From: Peptacetobacter sp. | Lineage (GTDB): Bacteria; Bacillota; Clostridia; Peptostreptococcales; Peptostreptococcaceae | Assembly: GCF_029264495.1 (NCBI RefSeq) | Contig: NZ_JARIBH010000019.1 | Coordinates: forward strand, 62,001-126,000 | Reading direction: 5' to 3' | Length of the DNA: 64,000 nucleotides | Part shown: one piece after another, positions 24,623-34,310 of the stretch | Layout: each line of letters begins with the position of its first letter | Position numbering within the stretch: position 1 is the first letter of the stretch | The notes under the pieces: generated by a model | What the model was told of the DNA's origin: nothing | What the model saw: only the letters and a program-made list of their open reading frames with translations | Databases searched by the model: none | Made by a program: the position numbers and the translations under genes

Positions 24623-25063
24623 ATGCAATATAGTGATAAAGTTATGGATCATTTCATGAACCCTAGAAATATGGGAGCAATAGAAGATGCAAGTGGTGTA
24701 GGTGAAGTTGGAAATCCAACTTGTGGAGATATAATGAAAATATATCTTGATATAGAAGATGAAATAATAAAAGATGTAAAATTTAAAACATTTGGATGTG
24801 GTAGTGCAATAGCAAGTTCATCAATGGCTACAGAGATGATAAAAGGTAAAAGTATACATGAAGCACTTCAGTTAACAAACAAAGCTGTTGCAGAAGCTTT
24901 AGACGGTTTACCACCAGTTAAAATGCACTGTTCAGTTCTTGCAGAACAAGCAGTTAAAGCAGCTCTTATAGATTATGCTAAAAAACACGATATAGTAATT
25001 CCTGAGCTAGAAGGTTATGAAATAACAGATGCTCATGAGCATGAAGAAATAGAAGAAGACTAA
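24623..25063 (+). CDS. iscU: Fe-S cluster assembly scaffold IscU/NifU
   Basis: A 146-residue scaffold protein on which [2Fe-2S] clusters are built from IscS sulfur. The three cluster cysteines are C34 (NPTCGD), C59 (FGCGSA) and C103 (KMHCSVL). The LPPVK motif recognised by HscA-type chaperones is present just before C103. The protein ends in an acidic, His-containing tail (ITDAHEHEEIEED). It lies between iscS and mnmA, with 85 bases to iscS and 37 bases to mnmA. Confidence 0.95.
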   Translation: MQYSDKVMDHFMNPRNMGAIEDASGVGEVGNPTCGDIMKIYLDIEDEIIKDVKFKTFGCGSAIASSSMATEMIKGKSIHEALQLTNKAVAEALDGLPPVKMHCSVLAEQAVKAALIDYAKKHDIVIPELEGYEITDAHEHEEIEED

Positions 25064-25100
25064 CAAACAGAGCATATAAACTATAGAGGTGTTAAATAAT

Positions 25101-26180
25101 ATGAAAAAGAAAGTTATGTTAGGTATGAGTGGCGGAGTTGATAGCTCCGTCGCTGCATATCTTTTAAAAAAACAGGGTTATGATGTCATTGGTGTAAATA
25201 TGAGACTGTCTAATGATAAAACAGAAGAAGAAAAAAGAATGACAGAAGCAACAATAAGAGATGCAAAAAGTGTAGCAGATAAACTAGATATCCCCCTTCA
25301 TGTTTTAGATTTTCATAAAGAATTTAAAGAAAAAGTAATAGACAATTTTATAAAAGAATATTCAGAAGGAAGAACGCCAAATCCTTGTATTGTGTGTAAT
25401 AAATTTATAAAATTTGGTTTATTTTTTGATGTTGCAAAAAAATTTGACTGTGATTATGTTGCAACAGGACATTATGCTAGAGTTGTAAAAGATGAAAAAA
25501 CAGGAAGATTGATGCTTAAAAAAGGAAGTTCTGGGAAAAAAGATCAAACTTATAATTTATATAATATAAAGCAAGAACAATTATCTAGAATACTATTACC
25601 AATAGGATTATATGAAAAAGATGAAGTGAGAAGTATAGCAAAAGAAATTGGACTTGATGTACATAATAAAAAAGATAGTCAGGAAATATGCTTTATCAAA
25701 GATGATGATTATGTAAGGTATCTAAAAGAAAATTCAGATATAAATATAAAATCTGGAGATTTTGTTGAAAAAGATGGTAATAAAATAGGAAAACACAAAG
25801 GAATAATAAACTATACAATAGGTCAGAGAAAAGGACTTGGAATAGCATTTGGGAAACCAATGTTTGTAATAGATATAAATTCAAAGGACAATGTAGTTGT
25901 ATTAGGTGATAATGATGACTTATTTAAAAAAGAACTTATAATAAATAATGTAAATACTATACCATTTGATTTTGCAGATGTTGAAGAACCATTTACAGTT
26001 GAAGCAAAAGTTAGATATTCTGCTAAACCATCTATAGCTAAAATTTATAAAATTTCAGATAATAGTGCAAGAGTAGTGTTTGAAGAAAGTCAAAGAGCTA
26101 TAACAAAAGGACAATCACTAGTAATGTATGATGGTGATATGTTAGTTGGTGGCGGAATTATAGATGAGATAATAAAATAG
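25101..26180 (+). CDS. mnmA: tRNA-specific 2-thiouridylase MnmA
   Basis: MnmA adenylates and thiolates U34 of tRNAs for Lys, Glu and Gln, using sulfur relayed from IscS. The 359-residue protein has the PP-loop MSGGVDSSVAA at the N terminus, catalytic cysteine in NPCIVCNKFIKFG (about residues 94-98) and the second cysteine in SQEICFI near 196. INYTIGQRKGLG is also conserved. I chose ATG 25101 with GAGGTG (25086-25091) upstream over an in-frame GTG at 25089 inside that site. The iscS-iscU-mnmA order gives a direct functional chain. Confidence 0.97.
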   Translation: MKKKVMLGMSGGVDSSVAAYLLKKQGYDVIGVNMRLSNDKTEEEKRMTEATIRDAKSVADKLDIPLHVLDFHKEFKEKVIDNFIKEYSEGRTPNPCIVCNKFIKFGLFFDVAKKFDCDYVATGHYARVVKDEKTGRLMLKKGSSGKKDQTYNLYNIKQEQLSRILLPIGLYEKDEVRSIAKEIGLDVHNKKDSQEICFIKDDDYVRYLKENSDINIKSGDFVEKDGNKIGKHKGIINYTIGQRKGLGIAFGKPMFVIDINSKDNVVVLGDNDDLFKKELIINNVNTIPFDFADVEEPFTVEAKVRYSAKPSIAKIYKISDNSARVVFEESQRAITKGQSLVMYDGDMLVGGGIIDEIIK

Positions 26181-26234
26181 AGATTTGATTTATAATTTTT
26201 AAAATATATAATCTAATTTTAAGATATAAAAATC

Positions 26235-26263
26235 TTGAAAAAGATTTAAAAATTTAGTATTAT
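26235..26263 (+). promoter_or_regulatory. Sigma-A promoter for alaS T-box transcript
   Basis: TTGAAA (26235-26240), 17 bases, TATTAT (26258-26263). The expected start near 26270 is about 20 bases before the first T-box elements. Confidence 0.55.
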
Positions 26264-26290
26264 AGTAAATATATAAAAAGTAAAAATTTT

Positions 26291-26535
26291 GAAAATGCTA
26301 TGAAAAGAAGTAGTAGGCTTACTGATTTTGTACAGAGATAGGGAGTAGCTGAGAACCCTTCAAATAAGAAAGTTGAAGCAGTCTTGGAGCAGAAATTCTG
26401 AACTTTAAGTAGGAATTTACGTTAGTTACGTTAAGACTAAGGAATACCGGAGAATCAGATTTTAATCTGTAAATTAGGGTGGTACCGCGAATAATACTCG
26501 CCCCTATGTTAATACATAGGGAGCGAGTTTTTTTT
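26291..26535 (+). ncRNA. T-box riboswitch controlling alaS
   Basis: The leader carries the T-box core AGGGTGGTACCGCG (26476-26489), whose TGGT pairs with the ACCA end of uncharged tRNA. Stem I elements include AGTA near 26310 and GCTG near 26347. GAA-GCA (GCA at 26378-26380) followed by GTCTTGGAG fits a specifier loop with the alanine codon GCA. A GC-rich terminator stem, 26497-26509 with 26514-26527 (one bulged A), ends in eight T. Uncharged tRNA-Ala should favour the antiterminator and switch on alaS. Confidence 0.93.
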
Positions 26536-26565
26536 CGTAAAAAAATAAAATTGGAGGAAAATATT

Positions 26566-29202
26566 ATGGAAAAAATGGGATTAAACGAAATAAGAAGTAA
26601 ATTTTTAGAGTTCTTTAAAACTAAAGAACATTATGTAGGAGCTAGTTATCCTCTTGTGCCAAATAATGACAAGAGTTTACTATTAATAAATGCGGGAATG
26701 GCTCCACTTAAAAATTATTTTTCTGGAGTAGAAGCTCCACCAAAAAGTAGAATGGCAACTTGCCAAAAATGTATAAGAACTGGAGATATAGAAAATGTAG
26801 GTGTTACAGCTAGACATGCTACATTCTTTGAAATGCTAGGAAACTTTTCATTTGGAGATTATTTCAAAAGAGAGTCTTTATCTTGGGGATGGGAATTTGC
26901 TACTAAATGGTTAAATATACCAGAAGAAAAAATATGGGTTACTGTATATGAAGAAGATGACGAAGCATATGATATATGGTCAAAAGAAATGGGATTCCCT
27001 GAAGAAAGAATAGTTAGATTAGGTAAAGATGATAACTTCTGGGAAATAGGACTTGGACCATGTGGACCATGTTCAGAAATCTACTTTGATAGAGGTGAAG
27101 AATATGGCTGTGGATGTGCTGATTGTAAACCAGGATGTGATTGTGATAGATTCCTTGAATTCTGGAATCATGTATTTACTCAGTTCTCAAAAGAAGAAGA
27201 TGGTAGCTATAGTGAATTAGAAAATAAAAATATAGATACAGGTATGGGACTAGAAAGAATAGCTTGCATAATGCAAGGTGTAGATAACATATTTGAAGTT
27301 GATACAATACATTCAGTATTAGAAGCAGTTTCAAAAGTTGCAAACATAGAATATGGTAAAAATAAAGAAAATGATAAATCTATAAGAATTATAACTGATC
27401 ATATAAGAGCCGTATCATTCCTTATAGCAGATGGAGTTTTACCATCAAATGAAGGTAGAGGATATGTACTTAGAAGATTACTAAGAAGAGCTGCTAGACA
27501 TGGAAAACTTTTAGGAATAAAGGGAACATTCTTAGAAGGATTAGTTGATGATGTTATAAAAGTAAGTGGAGAAGCTTATAAAGAATTAGTTGAAAAACAA
27601 GATTATATTAAAAAAGTTATAAAAATAGAAGAAGAAAAATTCAATGAAACTATAGATCAAGGTATAGAAATGTTGAATTCTTATAAAGAAGAACTTAAAA
27701 AAGAAGGAAAAACAGTTCTTAATGGAGAAATAGCATTTAAACTTTATGATACATATGGATTCCCTCTAGATTTAACTGTAGAGATATTAAAAGAAGAAGG
27801 ACTTTCTGTAGATGAAAAAGAATTTGCAGAAGAAATGGAAAAACAAAAAGAAAGAGCAAGAACAGCTAGAGGAAATATGGATGGTGAAAGTTGGAAAGAA
27901 GATCCTCTTTCTAAAGAAGATAATGTATCATCTGAATTTGTAGGATATAAAGAATTAACAGGAGAAGGTAAAGTATTAGCTATAGTTGAAGATTCAGAAA
28001 TAGTTAACTCTGCAAAAGAAGGAAAAGAAGTTATAATAGTATTAGATAAAACTAATTTCTATCCAGAAGGTGGAGGACAAGCAGGAGATACTGGTATATT
28101 AAAAAATGAAAATGTCGTAGTATGTGTTAAAAATACTAAAAAAGGTCCAAATGGAAGTATAAAACATTTCGCAACAATAAAAGAAGGAGAATTAAAAGTT
28201 GGTGATACATTAACTTGTGAAGTAAATAGAGAAACAAGAATGGCTTGTGCAAGAAATCATACAGCTACACATTTACTACATAAAGCATTAAAAGAAGTTT
28301 TAGGAGATCATGCTAATCAGGCTGGTTCATTAGTTACAGCAGATAGACTAAGATTTGACTTTACTCACTTTGAAGCGGTTACAAAAGAAGAATTAAAAGA
28401 AATAGAAGAAAAAGTAAATAATGCTATATTTAATTCTTATGATGTTATTGCAGAAACAATGGATATAAATTCAGCTAAAGAAAAAGGTGCAGCAGCTTTA
28501 TTTGGTGAAAAATATGGAGATGAAGTAAGAGTTGTTACAATGGGTGATTACTCTATGGAACTTTGTGGTGGTGCACATCTTGCTAATACATCACAAGCAG
28601 GAATATTTAAAATATTATCAGAAAGTGGAGTAGCATCAGGAGTAAGAAGAATAGAAGCTATAACAGGAAAAGCAGTTTATGAATATATTAACAAAAAAGA
28701 TGAGTTAATATCAAAAGTTTGTGCTACAATAAAAGCAAAAGAAGAGGGATTATTACATAGAGTAGAAAATGTTTTAGAAGAAAACAAAGGATTAGAAAAA
28801 GAATTACATAATCTAAAAACTCAAATAAGTATGCAATCAGCAGATAGCGCTTTAGACTCAAAAATAGAAATAAATGGTGTAAACTTAGTTACTAATAAAT
28901 ATGAAAATATGGATATGAATACATTAAGAGATACAGCTGACAACTTAAGAGATAAAATGGAAACAGGTGTGGTTGTACTAGCTAATGTAGCAGATGGAAA
29001 ATTAAACTTTATTGTAACAGCAACTAAAGATGTTATAGAAAAAGGCATACATTCAGGAAATATAGTAAGAGAAGTTGCAAAAATAGCTGGAGGAAAAGGC
29101 GGTGGTAGACCTAATATGGCTCAAGCCGGCGCTACTGATATATCAAAAGTTGATGAAGCCTTAGATTATGCTAAAGAAGTTATAAAATCTCAAGTAAAAT
29201 AA
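26566..29202 (+). CDS. alaS: Alanyl-tRNA synthetase
   Basis: Class II synthetase that charges tRNA-Ala. The 878-residue protein has the catalytic domain at the N terminus (LNEIRSKFLEFF, RTGDIENVG, FFEMLGNFSFGDYFKRE), the tRNA recognition region, and the editing domain with zinc ligands in HTATHLLH near residue 564 and CGGAH near 666. The C-terminal DHHA1-type domain (GGKGGGRPNMAQAG) closes it. I chose ATG 26566 with GGAGG upstream; an in-frame start at 26479 lies inside the T-box. ireB follows 28 bases later. Confidence 0.98.
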   Translation: MEKMGLNEIRSKFLEFFKTKEHYVGASYPLVPNNDKSLLLINAGMAPLKNYFSGVEAPPKSRMATCQKCIRTGDIENVGVTARHATFFEMLGNFSFGDYFKRESLSWGWEFATKWLNIPEEKIWVTVYEEDDEAYDIWSKEMGFPEERIVRLGKDDNFWEIGLGPCGPCSEIYFDRGEEYGCGCADCKPGCDCDRFLEFWNHVFTQFSKEEDGSYSELENKNIDTGMGLERIACIMQGVDNIFEVDTIHSVLEAVSKVANIEYGKNKENDKSIRIITDHIRAVSFLIADGVLPSNEGRGYVLRRLLRRAARHGKLLGIKGTFLEGLVDDVIKVSGEAYKELVEKQDYIKKVIKIEEEKFNETIDQGIEMLNSYKEELKKEGKTVLNGEIAFKLYDTYGFPLDLTVEILKEEGLSVDEKEFAEEMEKQKERARTARGNMDGESWKEDPLSKEDNVSSEFVGYKELTGEGKVLAIVEDSEIVNSAKEGKEVIIVLDKTNFYPEGGGQAGDTGILKNENVVVCVKNTKKGPNGSIKHFATIKEGELKVGDTLTCEVNRETRMACARNHTATHLLHKALKEVLGDHANQAGSLVTADRLRFDFTHFEAVTKEELKEIEEKVNNAIFNSYDVIAETMDINSAKEKGAAALFGEKYGDEVRVVTMGDYSMELCGGAHLANTSQAGIFKILSESGVASGVRRIEAITGKAVYEYINKKDELISKVCATIKAKEEGLLHRVENVLEENKGLEKELHNLKTQISMQSADSALDSKIEINGVNLVTNKYENMDMNTLRDTADNLRDKMETGVVVLANVADGKLNFIVTATKDVIEKGIHSGNIVREVAKIAGGKGGGRPNMAQAGATDISKVDEALDYAKEVIKSQVK

Positions 29203-29230
29203 TTTCTCTAAAAAAGAGGAGGTTTTTGAA

Positions 29231-29494
29231 ATGAGTATGGATAATATGGATTTCACTATGAAATTTGAAGGAGCTCAGCAAGATAAAATGACAGTTGAAG
29301 AAGCAATGGAAATAGTTTATGAGGCTCTAAAAGAGAAAGGATATAACCCTGTAAATCAAATTATAGGGTATCTCCTTTCTGGAGACTCTAGTTATATAAC
29401 TAGTTATAATGATGCAAGAGGTGTTATAAGAAAATTTGAAAGAGATGAAATTCTTGAAGAAATTATAACTAAATATTTAAAAGAAAGTAGGTAG
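29231..29494 (+). CDS. ireB: IreB family regulatory phosphoprotein (DUF965)
   Basis: An 87-residue member of the IreB/UPF0297 family. In Enterococcus, IreB is a substrate of the Ser/Thr kinase IreK and affects cephalosporin resistance. The N-terminal segment MDFTMKFEG is followed by VEEAMEIVYEALKEKGYNPVNQIIGY and LLSGDSSYITSYNDAR, the conserved body of the family. The family is encoded between alaS and ruvX in most Firmicutes. AGAGGAGG precedes the start. The next gene begins 4 bases after the stop. Confidence 0.93.
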   Translation: MSMDNMDFTMKFEGAQQDKMTVEEAMEIVYEALKEKGYNPVNQIIGYLLSGDSSYITSYNDARGVIRKFERDEILEEIITKYLKESR

Positions 29495-29498
29495 GTGA

Positions 29499-31718
29499 AT
29501 GTTCAAGAAATTTATGTCAATACTTGCATCTCTATTTATAATTTTTAGTTCTACATTTGCAAATGTAAGTGCTGAACAAACAAAAGGAAAAGTTATATTT
29601 ATTAATATGAGTAGAACTAACCTTGAAAATATGATGAGTATAAAAGAAATTAAAATGCTCCTTGAAAAAGAAGGTTATGTTGGGTTAATGAATATAAAAG
29701 GAGATCAAGGTAATGATGATGCTAGAAGTTTAGCGACTATGGGTGCAACTGGAAGATCTACAATTGCAAAATTTGATGATAAAGATGCAGTTGATTTTAT
29801 AGAACCAAATAAAGTTCAGAAAAAAGAATATGAAACATCAACAGGAAAAAAAGCTAAAAAAATAGTAAATATGGAATCAAATAGAACCTTAAATGAAAAT
29901 ATAGAAAAAGGTGAATTTGAATCAACTCTTGGAGTAGTTGGACAGGTTCTATCAGAAAATGGATATAAAACATCAGTAATAGGAAATTCAGATTACAATG
30001 ATTATAACGGAAATCTTGTAAAAAATAGAAATATTGCATTTGCAGCTATGGATAATTTTGGGAGAATAGATGATGGAAATATAGAAAATATAAATATAAA
30101 AGATACATCTATGCCATTTGGAATATCTACTGATTACAAAAAATTAAAAGAAGATACAAAAAGATTATATAAAAATACTGATGCAATATATGTAGATTTA
30201 GGTGATACATATAGACTAGACGAATATAAAATGAACCTAAATAAAAATACATATGAGAAAATGAAATTTAGAACATATTCTAGAATAAATTCATATTTAA
30301 AAGAAGTATTTTCTATGATAAATGAAAAGGATACTGTTTATATAGTTAGTGCATTTCCAAGTAATTTAGATTATAGCAATAAAAAAAGATTTTCACCTAT
30401 TATAAAATATTCAAAATCAGAAAAAGGAAAAGGTCTTTTAACATCTCCTACAACTAGAAGAGATGGAATAGTTGCTAATATGGATATTGGTGTAGATATT
30501 CTTAATAATTTTGGATTATCTAATGAGATGATGCTTGGAAGAACTATGTCAAATATCAAAAAAGAAAATAATATAGAATTTCTTGAAAAAGAATATGAAA
30601 AAATAAACTCAATAGCTCTTATAAGAGCAGGTGTTGTAAATACATTTGTTGGAGTAGTATCTGCATCTTGGGTAGCAGGATTAGTAGCAGTATTAATTTC
30701 TAAAAGAATTCCTAAAAAATATAAAGGAAAAATATTTAATATACTTAAAGAGCTTATAAAATTTGGCATAATTATGCCATTATCATTTATGATAGCTCCA
30801 ATATTTAATTTTAGCGGACAAATTAGTATGTCTATATGTGTAATAGCTGTAACATTACTGATTTATATAGTATCAAAAACGTTATTCAAAGAAGATGACT
30901 TAAAACAAATGGGATTTATTGCGTTGGTGACAATACTTTTAATAGCAGTAGATGCTGTATTTGGAACATATCTTATGAAAAATAATATAATGAGTTACGA
31001 TGCTATGGTAGGTGCAAGATATTATGGTATAGGAAATGAATATGAAGGTGTTACAATAGGAAGTGCAGTATTTGCATTTGCAGTACTTTTATATTATAAA
31101 AAAATACCAAAACTATTATCAGCTGTAGCCTTTGTTATAATACTTATAACAAGTGCCTACCCATCAATGGGAGCCAATGTTGGTGGAGCAATTTCAGAAA
31201 GTGCAGCATATATGCTATTTATACTTCTTATGTATAATATAAAAGTTGATTGGAAGAAAGCTTTGGGTATAATAGTGGCTGTTGCGTGTGTAGTAATAGC
31301 ATTTGCTTTTATGGATATTTCTTCAGGAAGTCCATCTCATTTAGGTTTATTCGTTCAACAAATAATGCTAAATGGACCTGGTGAAGTAATTCTTATGTTT
31401 ACTAGAAAAATACAGATGAATGTGAAACTTGCTCAAACTAGTGTATGGGTTAATATATTAATAGCGGGTATAGTTATAATTGCATCGCTAATATTTAAAC
31501 CTAACAAACATTTCAGATTTATTGCAGAAAAATATCCAATAGTATTTAAAGGATTTATTGCATCTATGATAGGTTGCATAATAACTTTACTAGTAAATGA
31601 TTCAGGAATTGTTGCTGCATCAACAGCATCAATTTATATATTAATACCAGTTATGGTTATAAGTATAAATATGGTTTTAAAAGATAGTGATAAGGAGAAA
31701 ATAGATGCTGACAGGTAG
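29499..31718 (+). CDS. Uncharacterised polytopic membrane protein with large ectodomain
   Basis: I do not recognise a named family. The 739-residue protein has a signal-like segment ([25 protein letters not shown]), then a hydrophilic, presumably extracytoplasmic domain to about residue 370. That domain has [10 protein letters not shown] and a MGATGRST segment, faintly like alkaline-phosphatase-fold proteins, but no complete metal site. About ten membrane segments follow (about 375-735). Between them lie short conserved-looking polar loops: [12 protein letters not shown] (about 505), [13 protein letters not shown] (about 553) and [10 protein letters not shown] (about 698). It is the only unfamiliar gene in the ireB-ruvX cluster and overlaps ruvX by 14 bases, suggesting tight coupling. 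It could be an envelope enzyme or transporter. Confidence 0.85.
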   Translation: MFKKFMSILASLFIIFSSTFANVSAEQTKGKVIFINMSRTNLENMMSIKEIKMLLEKEGYVGLMNIKGDQGNDDARSLATMGATGRSTIAKFDDKDAVDFIEPNKVQKKEYETSTGKKAKKIVNMESNRTLNENIEKGEFESTLGVVGQVLSENGYKTSVIGNSDYNDYNGNLVKNRNIAFAAMDNFGRIDDGNIENINIKDTSMPFGISTDYKKLKEDTKRLYKNTDAIYVDLGDTYRLDEYKMNLNKNTYEKMKFRTYSRINSYLKEVFSMINEKDTVYIVSAFPSNLDYSNKKRFSPIIKYSKSEKGKGLLTSPTTRRDGIVANMDIGVDILNNFGLSNEMMLGRTMSNIKKENNIEFLEKEYEKINSIALIRAGVVNTFVGVVSASWVAGLVAVLISKRIPKKYKGKIFNILKELIKFGIIMPLSFMIAPIFNFSGQISMSICVIAVTLLIYIVSKTLFKEDDLKQMGFIALVTILLIAVDAVFGTYLMKNNIMSYDAMVGARYYGIGNEYEGVTIGSAVFAFAVLLYYKKIPKLLSAVAFVIILITSAYPSMGANVGGAISESAAYMLFILLMYNIKVDWKKALGIIVAVACVVIAFAFMDISSGSPSHLGLFVQQIMLNGPGEVILMFTRKIQMNVKLAQTSVWVNILIAGIVIIASLIFKPNKHFRFIAEKYPIVFKGFIASMIGCIITLLVNDSGIVAASTASIYILIPVMVISINMVLKDSDKEKIDADR

Positions 31719-32127
31719 AATAATGGGGCTTGATATAGGAGATAGAACAATTGGTGTTGCTGTAAGTGATCTTATGGGAATGACAGCTCAAGGTGTAAAA
31801 ACTATAAAAAGAACAAGCAAAAAAAATGATATAGATGAAATAAAAAATATAATAAAAGAAAAAAATGTTAATTTAATAGTGTCTGGTCTTCCTAAAAATA
31901 TGAACGGAACAGTTGGACCACAGGGAGAAAAAGTAAAAAAATTCTGTGAGCTAATAAAAGAAGAAATCGATATAGATATAGAATTTTGGGATGAAAGATT
32001 AACGACAGTTGCCGCAGAAAAAACACTTATAACAGCTGATGTAAGTAGAAAAAAAAGAAAAAATGTAATAGATATGATGGCAGCAGTTTTAATATTACAA
32101 GGATATTTAGATTATAAAGTTAAATAA
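31705..32127 (+). CDS. ruvX: Holliday junction resolvase-like YqgF/RuvX
   Basis: A 140-residue RNase H-fold protein of the RuvX/YqgF family, implicated in 16S rRNA 5' processing and proposed as a Holliday junction resolvase. The acidic core is visible as [18 protein letters not shown], then [11 protein letters not shown], and [11 protein letters not shown] near the end, with [14 protein letters not shown] at the C terminus. AAGGAG lies about 9 bases before ATG 31705, inside the end of the preceding gene. The alaS-ireB-ruvX set is conserved in Firmicutes. Confidence 0.95.
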   Translation: MLTGRIMGLDIGDRTIGVAVSDLMGMTAQGVKTIKRTSKKNDIDEIKNIIKEKNVNLIVSGLPKNMNGTVGPQGEKVKKFCELIKEEIDIDIEFWDERLTTVAAEKTLITADVSRKKRKNVIDMMAAVLILQGYLDYKVK

Positions 32128-32282
32128 TTTGAGTAGAATATAAAAAAATGGGTATAATAAAACTAAATGATAATTATTTAATTTTCATATGAAAGATATT
32201 AGTAAATAATAGAAAATAATTGTTATAATATAGTTTCTATTATATAATAAAAGTAAATAAAAAAGATATGAGGTGAATACAG

Positions 32283-32564
32283 ATGGAAGAAAATAAAATA
32301 AATGAAAATGTAGTAAACTTAATAGATGAAAATGGTGAAGAGGTAGCTTTTGAAATAATACTAACTCTTGAAGCTGAAGGAAAAGAATATGCAATATTAA
32401 TGCCTTTAGAAGACAATGAAAGTGAAGAAGCGTATATATATAGAATAGATGAAGATGAAGAAGGTGAAATGTTAGTACCTTTAGAAGATGATGAAGAATA
32501 TTCAAATGTTGTAGCAGTATATGAAGCTATAATGGAAGAAGAAGGACTTAATTTTGAAGAATAA
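32283..32564 (+). CDS. DUF1292 family acidic protein
   Basis: A 93-residue, strongly acidic protein of the DUF1292 (UPF0473) family. The family pattern is visible: INLIDENGEE-type opening VVNLIDENGEEVAFE, then LEAEGKEYAILMPLED and EEAYIYRIDEDEEGE. The function is unknown, although the gene sits in the alaS-ireB-ruvX-DUF1292-fur neighbourhood in many clostridia. The 155-base gap before it suggests a separate promoter, but I could not identify one with confidence. A strong terminator follows. Confidence 0.9.
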   Translation: MEENKINENVVNLIDENGEEVAFEIILTLEAEGKEYAILMPLEDNESEEAYIYRIDEDEEGEMLVPLEDDEEYSNVVAVYEAIMEEEGLNFEE

Positions 32565-32578
32565 TAAGTAAATGAGAT

Positions 32579-32619
32579 AATGCTGTAGTAGAAATTATTT
32601 CTATTACAGCATTTATTTT
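32579..32619 (+). terminator. Rho-independent terminator after the DUF1292 gene
   Basis: AATGCTGTA (32579-32587), TAGAAAT and their complements (to 32613) form a 16-bp stem with one mismatch, followed by a T-rich run. Confidence 0.85.
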
Positions 32620-32666
32620 AATTTTTAACTTAGACTGATTAATAAATGAGAAAAGGTGTGGTAAAT

Positions 32667-33122
32667 ATGAGCAATGGAATGGATCTTTTAAAAGAAAAAT
32701 TGAAAAAAACTGGTTTTAAGATTACACCACAGAGGAGAGCGATAATAGAAGTTCTACTTGAAAATAGATACTATCATCTTAGTAGCGAAGAGATATATGA
32801 TAAAGTTAGAGAGAGTTGTCCAGAAATAGGATTAGCAACAGTATACAGAACTATGCAGCTTTTAGATGAAATAGGAGCTATATCAAAGTTAAACTTAGAT
32901 GATGGTTGTATAAGATATGAAATAGACTTAGACAAAGAAGGACATAATCATCATCACTTAGTATGTTTAAACTGTGGTAAAATAATAGGCGTTGAAGAAG
33001 ATCTTTTAAAAGATATTGAAACAAAAATTCAAAAAAATTATAATTTCTTTGTACTTAATCATGATTTAAAATTTGATGGATATTGTGAAGACTGTTATAA
33101 AGAAATAAAAAAAAATAAATAA
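32667..33122 (+). CDS. fur: Fur-family metal-dependent repressor
   Basis: A 151-residue Fur-family regulator. The winged helix is KITPQRRAIIEVLLEN ... LATVYRTMQLL. The metal-binding part has HNHHHLVCLNCGK with C100 and C103, and a second pair C140/C143 near the end (YCEDC), so a structural Cys4 zinc site is intact. Regulatory-site histidines 93 and 95-97 are present. I chose ATG 32667 (AAGGTG upstream) over the in-frame ATG at 32646. Position in this cluster fits the iron regulator Fur of clostridia; PerR or Zur roles cannot be excluded from sequence alone. Confidence 0.88.
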   Translation: MSNGMDLLKEKLKKTGFKITPQRRAIIEVLLENRYYHLSSEEIYDKVRESCPEIGLATVYRTMQLLDEIGAISKLNLDDGCIRYEIDLDKEGHNHHHLVCLNCGKIIGVEEDLLKDIETKIQKNYNFFVLNHDLKFDGYCEDCYKEIKKNK

Positions 33123-33124
33123 AT

Positions 33125-33166
33125 AAAAAGCCAATAAATCTATTAATTGATTTATTGGCTTTTTTT
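33125..33166. terminator. Bidirectional terminator between fur and the convergent gene
   Basis: AAAAAGCCAATAAATC (33125-33140) pairs perfectly with GATTTATTGGCTTTTT (33149-33164). T-runs exist on both strands, serving fur and the reverse gene ending at 33165. Confidence 0.92.
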
Positions 33167-33902
33167 ATAAGAATTTCAACATTAAATGTATGGTTACTAT
33201 AAATAAAATAAGAATAATTAAATTTTCTATTATATTACTAAACTTACCTCCGACTTTTATATATCCTAAAGAAATCATATTTTTAGAAAAAGGATAAAAA
33301 ATAGCTACACCTTGTCTTGTAAACATATCACAAATTATATGAAGTAGATACATAAAACTGGATAAAAAAGCTAAAAATTCATAATCTATTAAAATAGATA
33401 TTGGTTTCATAATTAAGTAAACTATAATTACCATAAAAAAACTATGAGAAAAATTTCTATGTCTTAGCCAAGGAAATATTGAAAAAATAATAAATGGTAT
33501 TATAAAAGATAGATTTACTTTGGCTAAAAATAAAATTATCGATAATAAAAATAAAGTTCCTGTTATAAGAGCTTTTCTCATATTATAATGTGTTATTTTT
33601 TTTTCTAAAAAAATTATAGTGAAAAAAGTTATAAAGGCACTAATAAAAAAACTGCTACTAATCTTTATTGATACTAAAAAAATTGCTATATCCAAAAAAA
33701 ATAATATCAATTTATATAAAAATTTAGAAAAGTTTTTTTTCAAAATAATGCCAGAAATTATTGAATTAGATTTATCTAAATCAGGTAATGTAGAAAATAC
33801 AGCAGATGAAACAATAGTTGTAGGAATAATAGGCTGAGAAAAAATTAATGATAATTGTATTCCAGTTATTATACCGACAGCACAATGAGTTTTACCTCGC
33901 AT
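33165..33902 (-). CDS. YdjM-like membrane-bound metal-dependent hydrolase (DUF457)
   Basis: A 245-residue integral membrane protein of the YdjM/DUF457 family, annotated as putative membrane-bound metal-dependent hydrolases. The expected metal-site residues are present: His in GKTHCAVG at the N terminus, Asp pair in TLPDLDKS, His residues in RHRNFSHSF and His/Asp in LLHIICDMF. Six or so hydrophobic segments are visible. I start it at ATG 33902, where AGGAGGTG precedes; a further in-frame ATG at 33917 overlaps this region. It is the only reverse gene between ruvX and rnj. Its substrate is unknown. Confidence 0.85.
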   Translation of the reverse strand: MRGKTHCAVGIITGIQLSLIFSQPIIPTTIVSSAVFSTLPDLDKSNSIISGIILKKNFSKFLYKLILFFLDIAIFLVSIKISSSFFISAFITFFTIIFLEKKITHYNMRKALITGTLFLLSIILFLAKVNLSFIIPFIIFSIFPWLRHRNFSHSFFMVIIVYLIMKPISILIDYEFLAFLSSFMYLLHIICDMFTRQGVAIFYPFSKNMISLGYIKVGGKFSNIIENLIILILFIVTIHLMLKFL

Positions 33903-34120
33903 TTTACACCTCCTCAATCTTATAAAAAATATATTTTATTATATCATAATAACAAAATATATTGATTAAATATAAAAAGAATTGTGAAATAAATCTGAAT
34001 TTTTTAGAGATAAAAATTGTAAAGGAGTCTAAAACTATTGAAATTTAGAGATTTTAATTAGAAATATAAAAGTAAAGAATTCTTATAGTATAAATATATC
34101 TTATATTATATTTGAAACTG

Positions 34121-34129
34121 TGTTACAAT
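34121..34129 (+). promoter_or_regulatory. Candidate extended -10 promoter for rnj
   Basis: TG-T-TACAAT (34121-34129) is an extended -10 element; the -35 region is poor. Transcription from near 34136 would give a leader of about 285 bases. A TATAAT at 34337-34342 is an alternative start site closer to the gene. Confidence 0.4.
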
Positions 34130-34156
34130 AATATTAATTGGTAGGGTATCGTGAAG

Positions 34157-34310
34157 AATTATTAAAAATAATTTATATTGTACTAAACTTTTAAGGTGAG
34201 AAATAGAAAATTATATCGGAAATTTCTATTTAGTATAAAGTTTAAAAATTAGCATATAAATTGCATAAGTTTAATAAGAAGTAAATATATTTAATTTTTA
34301 AATATATATT
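34157..34310 (+). other. Structured leader region upstream of rnj
   Basis: The 500-base gap before rnj holds three predicted hairpins. The first is AATTATT/AATAATT (34157-34173). The second is nested: TAAACTTT (34184-34191) with AAAGTTTA (34237-34244), enclosing AAATAGAAA (34201-34209) with TTTCTATTT (34223-34231). The third is ATATTTAA/TTAAATAT near 34282-34310. No known riboswitch class is recognised and no ORF is present. It may be a 5' UTR cleaved or bound by RNase J (inference). Confidence 0.45.

Noticed and set aside
32185-32505. 106-codon Leu/His-rich minus-strand frame across the DUF1292 gene
   Set aside because: Complement of the acidic GAA/GAT-rich codons; low complexity and no start signal.
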